Shown in pieces: positions 13,684 to 17,976 of a stretch of DNA of 17,976 nucleotides. The DNA comes from Patescibacteria group bacterium. Lineage in GTDB: Bacteria > Patescibacteriota > Minisyncoccia > JAHIHE01. Position 1 is the first letter of the stretch. Every line of letters starts with the position of its first letter. The notes below the pieces were generated by a model. It was given only the letters and a program-made list of their open reading frames with translations. It did no database searches and had not been told where the DNA came from. Made by a program: the position numbers and the translations under genes. The stretch covers positions 1 through 17,976 of the forward strand of contig JAHILZ010000078.1 of the NCBI GenBank assembly GCA_018896765.1, read 5' to 3'.

Positions 13684-13866
13684 GTTTTTCAGTTATAAAT
13701 ATCTTATTTATGTTTCACTTAGTTTTTGCCCATTAAAAGGAAAAACTTCGAAAATCGATACGAATATTAATTATTCGCATTTAAAGATAAATATAAAAAT
13801 TCTGACCCATTCAAAGTCAGAAATATATGTAGATATAAGCTGAGAAAGATGAGTCTGTTAATTAGA
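13684..13866 (-). promoter_or_regulatory. Long structured 5' leader of the helicase gene
   Basis: From the predicted start near 13866 to the ATG about 180 nt are untranslated. On the minus strand they include a hairpin with arms TTCTGAC/GTCAGAA (13800-13822) followed by an AATTTTTAT run, which resembles an attenuator, and a smaller AT-rich hairpin with arms CGAATA/TATTCG (13761-13777). No known riboswitch could be recognised. Leaders of this kind can make expression depend on temperature or on the helicase itself; that is inference. Confidence 0.4.
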
Positions 13867-13872
13867 GATTAC

Positions 13873-13901
13873 ACTGTATCATATCTGAATAGGTTTGTCA
13901 A
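13873..13901 (-). promoter_or_regulatory. Promoter of the DEAD-box helicase gene
   Basis: On the minus strand: TTGACA (complement of 13896-13901), 17-bp spacer, TACAGT (complement of 13873-13878), with TGA just before it, giving an extended -10. It is divergent from the promoter of the ATPase at 14079; the two share the 395-bp region between the genes. Confidence 0.55.
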
Positions 13902-13909
13902 GCAAAGGC

Positions 13910-13952
13910 CTTGACAAGGGATTGCGTGGATAACTTTTTTAAACACTTAAAC
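13910..13952 (+). repeat. Direct repeat, left copy, flanking ATPase 14079-15221
   Basis: About 43 bp (starting CTTGACAAGGGATTG, continuing GGATAACTTTTTTAAAC...) recurs with a handful of mismatches at 15348-15390, on the other side of the ATPase gene. The distance between copies is 1438 bp. This copy is non-coding. It includes CGTGGATAA, one mismatch from a DnaA box in reverse orientation; a single near-match is not evidence of an origin. Confidence 0.65.
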
Positions 13953-14012
13953 AAGCGAGTTGTAATTTGAAAGTTGAAAAATTAAAAAGGTGAATAGTCG
14001 CGAACCGTAAAA

Positions 14013-14040
14013 TTGACAGCGCTTTATTATATGATATAAT
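14013..14040 (+). promoter_or_regulatory. Near-consensus promoter of ATPase 14079-15221
   Basis: TTGACA (14013-14018), 16-bp spacer, TATAAT (14035-14040), with TGA before the -10. This is the best match to a housekeeping promoter in the window. The predicted start is near 14047, a leader of about 32 nt. No Shine-Dalgarno sequence precedes ATG 14079. Confidence 0.65.
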
Positions 14041-14078
14041 AAAGTTAGTATTTATAATATCATGTAATTATAAAATAT

Positions 14079-15221
14079 ATGTATAAAAGATTACAGCAAT
14101 TTCGCGGTTTAGGGTCGGAAAGTTGTTTTTTATGGGGACCTCGCCAAAGCGGCAAAAGCACGCTTCTAAAAACTTTTTTTCCAAGCTCCCCGTATTATGA
14201 TTTGTTGCTATCCGATGAATTTGAACGGCTTAATCGAAAACCGTCGTTTCTTAGAGAAGAACTTCTCGCTAATCATCCCGTTGTTCCTGTTATTATTGAC
14301 GAGGTGCAAAAAATTCCCCAGCTTCTTGATGAAATTCAATGGCTTATCGTGAATAGAAACATTCAATTTATTTTGTGCGGTTCAAGCGCTCGAAAGCTCA
14401 AACGCGGGAGCGGAAATCTTCTGGGCGGGCGGGCGTTGCGCTATGAACTTTTTCCCCTTGTGTCGGCGGAAATTCCCCAATTTGATTTAATGCGGGCGCT
14501 TAATCACGGATGCCTTCCGCGTCATTATCAGTCCGATCATCCGGAGCTTTTAGGCCGTTCGTATGTGGGAGATTATTTGAAAGAAGAGATTGCCGCCGAA
14601 GCGCTTACCCGGAATGTTCCCGCTTTCGCGCGATTTCTTGAAGCCGCGTCATTTTCAAACGGGGAAGTGGTGAATTTTATCAATATCGCGCGGGAATGCG
14701 GCGTAAGCGGTCCGACCGCGAAAGAATATTTTCAGATTTTAGTTGATACTCTTTTGGCTCGCTTTGTGCCTCCGTTTCAGAAGAAACCAAAACGGCGCGT
14801 TATTCAAGCGCCAAAGTTTTATTTGTTTGATGTCGGCATTGCCAACGCGCTTCTCAAGAGAGGAACCATTTTTGCCGGAAGCGAGATCTTCGGCCGAGCG
14901 TTTGAACACTTTATTCTGCAAGAAATTATCGCGCATAGCCATTATTCGGGATTGGAATACCCAGTGTCGTATTGGAGAACAGCTTCCGGATTTGAGGTGG
15001 ATTTTATTCTTGGCGATAGAGACGTGGCGCTTGAAGTAAAGGGCGTTTCAGAAGTTCATTCGCAGCATTTGCGAAGCATAAACGCGTTTCGTGAGGAATA
15101 TAAGCCAAAACACGCAATCATTGTGTCATTAGACGCCAAGCCTCGGAATGTTAACGGCCTAACGATTATGCCATGGAAAAAATTTCTTGGCGATTTATGG
15201 GCAGGATTGATAATCAATTAA
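14079..15221 (+). CDS. AAA/DUF4143 family ATPase, GC-richer subfamily
   Basis: 380 residues, full length. Walker A is GPRQSGKS (20-27), Walker B VIIDE (71-75), then the GSS sensor (101-103) and a GGR motif (116-118). The winged-helix part spans about 180-235. The C-terminal domain has 'GFEVDFIL' (D308) and 'ALEVKG' (E319, K321), so the PD-(D/E)XK-like centre is complete. It is the most compact of the four ATPases and the least like the others. Its codons are visibly more GC-rich (GCG, CGG, CTT) than those of the ATPases at 2829 and 5248. It stands alone with its own strong promoter, no PsbP-like partner, and a direct repeat on both sides. Together these fit a separately acquired cassette. Role unknown, as for the family. 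Confidence 0.9.
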   Translation: MYKRLQQFRGLGSESCFLWGPRQSGKSTLLKTFFPSSPYYDLLLSDEFERLNRKPSFLREELLANHPVVPVIIDEVQKIPQLLDEIQWLIVNRNIQFILCGSSARKLKRGSGNLLGGRALRYELFPLVSAEIPQFDLMRALNHGCLPRHYQSDHPELLGRSYVGDYLKEEIAAEALTRNVPAFARFLEAASFSNGEVVNFINIARECGVSGPTAKEYFQILVDTLLARFVPPFQKKPKRRVIQAPKFYLFDVGIANALLKRGTIFAGSEIFGRAFEHFILQEIIAHSHYSGLEYPVSYWRTASGFEVDFILGDRDVALEVKGVSEVHSQHLRSINAFREEYKPKHAIIVSLDAKPRNVNGLTIMPWKKFLGDLWAGLIIN

Positions 15222-15256
15222 AAACATTAAAACACGGAAAACATTAAAACAAAAAA

Positions 15257-15275
15257 GCCTCCCCTACGGGGGAGC
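15257..15275 (-). terminator. Stable hairpin; terminator-like only on the minus strand
   Basis: CTCCCC (15259-15264) / GGGGAG (15269-15274) with loop TACG, a UNCG-type stable tetraloop. The A-run (15251-15256) lies on its left, so read on the minus strand it becomes a stem followed by T6: a good intrinsic terminator in the wrong direction for the ATPase. On the plus strand there is no T-run. A second weak hairpin (GATCG/CGATC, about 15284-15301) follows. No minus-strand gene that would need it is visible. Confidence 0.5.
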
Positions 15276-15347
15276 TCTTCGGGATCGAACGGTTCCGATC
15301 AAAGCAGGATTATCAACCTCTATAGAAAATATAGCATACCTGAAAAT

Positions 15348-15390
15348 CTTGTCAAGGGATTGTGCGGATAACTTTTTTAAACATTAAAAC
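15348..15390 (+). repeat. Direct repeat, right copy, upstream of the histidine kinase
   Basis: Partner of 13910-13952 (CTTGTCAAGGGATTG... GGATAACTTTTTTAAAC...). The GTG at 15362 that would open the longest kinase frame lies inside this repeat. Since the other copy is non-coding, the repeat argues for a later kinase start. It may be a duplicated upstream region created when the ATPase cassette entered. Confidence 0.65.
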
Positions 15391-15424
15391 GCAAAAACAC
15401 GAGAATAATGAAACAATAAAAGAT

Positions 15425-17209
15425 ATGATTGAATTTTTTAAGAAAAAGAAAAAAACCAATCCTGAAAAAAAAATAAAAGCAAGAACAATAAATTTTGATG
15501 TTGCGAATCAGCGGCTAAAAGCGCGCAATCGGCAATTGGAGGCGGTTAACCAACAGCTGGTATCGGAGCGGGAAGAACTGAAAAAAAGATACGCTGATCT
15601 GGATACATTCAAAGATCTTGTGCAGGAGCTTGGCTCCAGTTTGAAAACGGCGAAAGTTTTGCAAACGTTGATAAAGGCGCTGGAAAAGATATTGCCGGAA
15701 TCGGCCAGTTTTGTTTATGCGATTCCCTCGCCCGATCCGGGCAGGCCGTCTAACTTAATTTATATTCATTCGCGCGCCGCTCTCGGGGAAAAATATCTGG
15801 ATTGCGTAAAGGATAATATCGCGTCTTCGTTTGACTTATTGCCCGCGCCGGTAAAAAGAAAAGAAGAATTGGCAAAATGGATTCACGGCAAATTTATTTT
15901 TGAATTTATTGAAGGAACGCAAGACAATAAAGACGCAAAGCGGCCGCTCTCTTCGTTTAATGTTCCTTTTGTTGTCCGCGATGAGGTTTTGGGCGCGATA
16001 AACATATCATCATCGGAACCGAATCTGTTCACGGAAAAAGACATTAATCTTGTTCATACGATGGCTGACGCCGCGGCGAGCACTATTTCCCGCTTGCGCC
16101 GGCTTTTGCAGTCGGAACAATCGCGAATCGCGTCTCTCGTGGAAAGCTTGAGCAATGGCGTGATTATGTTTGATCTTGATCAAAGAGTGACTTTGTCCAA
16201 TACGGCGGCGCAAAAAATGACCGGGCTGCCGGAGCGGGGTTTTTATCTTTCGGAATTCACCAAATTATTCAAAGAGAACTTTGATAAAAAAGTCGCCGGC
16301 GTATTGCGAAGCGGCGAATTGTTTCATATAGAAGAAGCGGTTTTGTCTCGTTTTGCCTATGAAATATTCATAGTTTCTGTGATGGATCATGAAAAAAAAA
16401 TTATTGGCGGAGCGATTATTTTGCACGATATCACCTACGCGAAAGAGAAAACCGACATACTGAAAGAAGCCAAGGCTAAAGATGAAGCGGTTTTTGCCAG
16501 TATCGGCGAGGGATTGATTATAACCGATGATCAAGGCAATATCGTTCAAGTAAATGAAGCTTTTGAGAAACTCCTCGGCTGGAGAGCTAAAGAAGTAATA
16601 GGCAAAAAAATGCTGGATGTGGCGCAAAAAGTGGACGAAAACGGGGAAATTATTCCTCTCGTCAAACGATCTTTGAGCCGAGTATTATCAGGTGAAATAT
16701 CAGTAGGCAAAGTCAGCAGTATTGTAAAAACTCACAGCTATATTCGCAGAGACAAGAGCAAATTTCCGGTTATGGGAGTTGTCACGCCGATAAAATTTAA
16801 CAACAAGATTTTGGGAGCCGTTCAAGTATTTCGTGATATTACCAATGAACTGGAAATTGATAAAACTAAGACGGAATTCGTTTCAGTGGCTTCGCACCAG
16901 CTTCGCACGCCGCTTGGCAGTATGCGCTGGTATTTGGAAATGATTTTGAACGGCGATATGGGAAAAATTAACAAAAAAACCAAAGAAGCGCTGGAGCAGG
17001 TGTACGAAAGCAATACGCGCATAATTGGTTTGGTAAAAGATTTATTGGATATCGCGCGCATTGAGCAAGGAAGATTTAAAAGTCAGCCGGAATATGTTGA
17101 AATTATTGGAATCATTGAAGAGGCGATCAGAGAGATCGCTTTGGAAGCGGAAAAGAAAAATGTGGTTATTGATTTTAATCGAGGAAAAGGCGCAAAACTG
17201 AATGTTTGA
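15425..17209 (+). CDS. Soluble PAS/GAF sensor histidine kinase, part before an in-frame TGA
   Basis: 594 residues from ATG 15425 (MIEFFKKKKK). The longer GTG frame from 15362 starts inside a non-coding repeat. There is no transmembrane helix. Order: basic start and coiled coil (about 25-60), GAF-like domain (about 70-225), PAS 1 (about 235-335, 'NGVIMFDLDQRVTLSNTAAQKMTG'), PAS 2 (about 353-475, 'GEGLIITDDQGNIVQVNEAFEKLLGW'), then HisKA with H-box SHQLRTPL (phospho-acceptor H491) and the second dimer helix to about 550. The FVSVASHQLRTPL-x-MRWYLEM spelling is typical of CPR kinases. The frame stops at TGA 17207-17209 in the middle of the link to the ATP-binding domain, which then continues in the same frame. 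As read, this product could form a dimer and sense signals but not autophosphorylate. It signals in the cytoplasm; the ligand is unknown. Confidence 0.85.
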   Translation: MIEFFKKKKKTNPEKKIKARTINFDVANQRLKARNRQLEAVNQQLVSEREELKKRYADLDTFKDLVQELGSSLKTAKVLQTLIKALEKILPESASFVYAIPSPDPGRPSNLIYIHSRAALGEKYLDCVKDNIASSFDLLPAPVKRKEELAKWIHGKFIFEFIEGTQDNKDAKRPLSSFNVPFVVRDEVLGAINISSSEPNLFTEKDINLVHTMADAAASTISRLRRLLQSEQSRIASLVESLSNGVIMFDLDQRVTLSNTAAQKMTGLPERGFYLSEFTKLFKENFDKKVAGVLRSGELFHIEEAVLSRFAYEIFIVSVMDHEKKIIGGAIILHDITYAKEKTDILKEAKAKDEAVFASIGEGLIITDDQGNIVQVNEAFEKLLGWRAKEVIGKKMLDVAQKVDENGEIIPLVKRSLSRVLSGEISVGKVSSIVKTHSYIRRDKSKFPVMGVVTPIKFNNKILGAVQVFRDITNELEIDKTKTEFVSVASHQLRTPLGSMRWYLEMILNGDMGKINKKTKEALEQVYESNTRIIGLVKDLLDIARIEQGRFKSQPEYVEIIGIIEEAIREIALEAEKKNVVIDFNRGKGAKLNV

Positions 17210-17572
17210 GTTGATGTTAAAAAAACAAGGGAAGCGATTGGGAATATTTTATCCAATGCCGTGAAATATAATAAAAAAGGCGGAAAGGTGGCGATAAATA
17301 TAAGCGAGAAAAACAATAAAGCGGCTATTGATTTTATTGACACAGGAATCGGCATTTCCGCAGAGGATCAAAAGAAAATTTTTTCTAAGTTCTTCCGCGT
17401 TTCGAATGCGGCATTGTCGCAGACGGACGGGACAGGTTTGGGTTTGTTCGTGGTAAAATCTTACATCGAAGAGCAGGGAGGAGTCGTGAATTTTTCCAGC
17501 GAGCTTGGCAAGGGATCGGTTTTTCATATTGAATTGCCGGCAAAAAAGCCAAGCAATAAAATAATAATTTAA
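17210..17572 (+). pseudogene. ATP-binding (HATPase) domain of the histidine kinase, cut off by the TGA
   Basis: Directly after the TGA the same frame continues for 120 residues: 'VDVKKTREAIGNILSNAVKYNKKGG' (N box), 'DTGIGI' (G1 box), 'FRVSNAALSQTDGTGLGLFVVKSYIEEQGG' (F and G2 boxes), then the usual end and TAA 17570. All ATP-binding boxes are intact, so the damage is a single codon. A restart at GTG 17261 would miss most of the N box. The codon could come from TGG, CGA or GGA by one substitution. Options are a recent nonsense mutation, a sequencing or assembly error, or recoding. A changed genetic code is unlikely, because no other gene here contains TGA in frame. Confidence 0.8.
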
Positions 17573-17635
17573 TTCATAAAAGCCGATTCTTCGCTTTTTG
17601 ATTTGATGGAAAGAGTTAAGAAGCATTTGGAATAG
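17573..17635 (+). pseudogene. Last 20 codons of a response regulator (remnant)
   Basis: Right behind the kinase stop and in the same frame, 'FIKADSSLFDLMERVKKHLE' is read before TAG 17633. This matches the end of a CheY-like receiver domain: beta-5 '(D)yfiKa' with the conserved lysine, then the final helix. The rest of the receiver, including its phospho-aspartate, is missing. CPR kinases of this type are commonly followed by a receiver gene, so an internal deletion that fused the kinase end to the receiver end is a plausible origin. The match is short and judged by eye. Confidence 0.5.
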
Positions 17636-17727
17636 GCCGGCATTTTTTTGAAAGCGGACATTTCGCTGGAGAATTGAGAAAAATTAAAGGCTGTAAAAAT
17701 TAAAGGCGTGCGAAAAAAGCGAAAAAA

Positions 17728-17736
17728 TGCTATAAT
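17728..17736 (+). promoter_or_regulatory. Extended -10 promoter upstream of the last gene
   Basis: TGC-TATAAT (17728-17736), a perfect -10 with a TGn extension. There is no good -35 (17 bp upstream reads GTGCGA). It would give a leader of about 80 nt before ATG 17822. Otherwise the 186 bases between the receiver remnant and this gene hold nothing I recognise. Confidence 0.4.
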
Positions 17737-17821
17737 GGCATTAATTGCTTTGGCGGCTTTTCGGCCGGAGCGAATCCTTGGGCATTTTTTATTATACGTC
17801 GGGAAAAACCGGCGGTTCAAT

Positions 17822-17976
17822 ATGAAAATAAATTTTAAAACTAAAATTTTTATATTTTTTCTGATTTTTGTTTTTGGTTTTTCCGATTTTATTTCTTTTT
17901 TGCCGGAAGCGGTTCGCGATAATCATTTGGCGGAGAAATTTATTATTAATAAGGCGCAAGCGGCTACCGTCACTTA
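17822..17976 (+). CDS. Exported or membrane protein, N-terminal fragment (3' end outside window)
   Basis: From ATG 17822 the frame is open to the window edge (51 codons). It starts with a basic stretch (MKINFKTK), then a very hydrophobic, phenylalanine-rich segment (about residues 9-29) and continues 'LPEAVRDNHLAEKFIINKAQAATVT'. This is a signal peptide or first transmembrane helix. The segment from about residue 30 is hydrophilic and alanine-containing. No family can be named from this much. An extended -10 promoter lies about 85 bp upstream. Confidence 0.6.
   Translation, partial: MKINFKTKIFIFFLIFVFGFSDFISFLPEAVRDNHLAEKFIINKAQAATVT

Noticed and set aside
13920..13935. DnaA-box-like CGTGGATAA as a replication origin
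   Set aside because: Only one near-match per repeat copy, no cluster of boxes, no dnaA or dnaN nearby.
15276..15305. tRNA T-arm-like string (GTTCGATCC on the minus strand)
   Set aside because: The flanking bases do not form a T-stem, and no acceptor, D or anticodon arms can be drawn around it.
15362..15424. GTG start at 15362 adding 21 residues to the histidine kinase
   Set aside because: This stretch begins in the direct repeat whose other copy (13910-13952) is non-coding; ATG 15425 is a better start.
17190..17230. Genetic code with UGA as glycine or tryptophan
   Set aside because: Long genes with many Gly and Trp residues (for example 681 and 599 codons) contain no in-frame TGA; a reassigned codon should be frequent in an AT-rich genome.

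Overview
The window looks like a chromosomal segment of an uncultivated, AT-rich bacterium of the Candidate Phyla Radiation (Patescibacteria, Parcubacteria-like). This is inferred from content: several AAA (AAA_14)/DUF4143 ATPases, one-pass membrane proteins with PsbP-like domains, a soluble PAS histidine kinase with the H-box SHQLRTPL, weak or absent Shine-Dalgarno sequences, and AT-rich inverted-repeat intergenic elements. No rRNA, tRNA, CRISPR array or transposase gene was seen. All ordinary stop codons here are TAA or TAG.

Left part (1-7.9 kb, AT-rich, accessory in character). It holds the 3' end of a DUF4143 ATPase, a MntA/HepT (MNT/HEPN) toxin-antitoxin pair, then an alternating series: PsbP-like membrane protein 1, ATPase, PsbP-like membrane protein 2, ATPase, PsbP-like membrane protein 3, and a small DUF5752-like gene. 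Three copies of one leader, each with a 5-bp hairpin closed by a GNRA-type loop and an AGGAG ribosome site, are scattered through it. Only the third copy still serves a full gene (DUF5752-like). The second runs into a 17-codon stub of that gene. The block therefore looks built by duplication and insertion.

Middle part (7.9-12.2 kb). A storage-polysaccharide module: a GT3 (eukaryote-type) glycogen synthase and a glycogen-debranching amylo-alpha-1,6-glucosidase, separated by a nested inverted repeat. The synthase carries a small palindrome as in-frame coding sequence. The debranching enzyme ends in a hydrophobic helix. A bidirectional terminator closes the module.

Right part (12.2-18 kb). A convergent RhlE-type DEAD-box helicase on the minus strand has a long structured leader. 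A fourth, more GC-rich DUF4143 ATPase has its own near-consensus promoter and is flanked by an approximately 43-bp direct repeat. It is followed by a soluble GAF/PAS/PAS histidine kinase interrupted by an in-frame TGA just before its ATP-binding domain, directly followed by what reads as the last 20 codons of a response regulator. The two-component locus therefore appears to be decaying (or contains sequencing errors). The window ends in the start of an exported or membrane protein.
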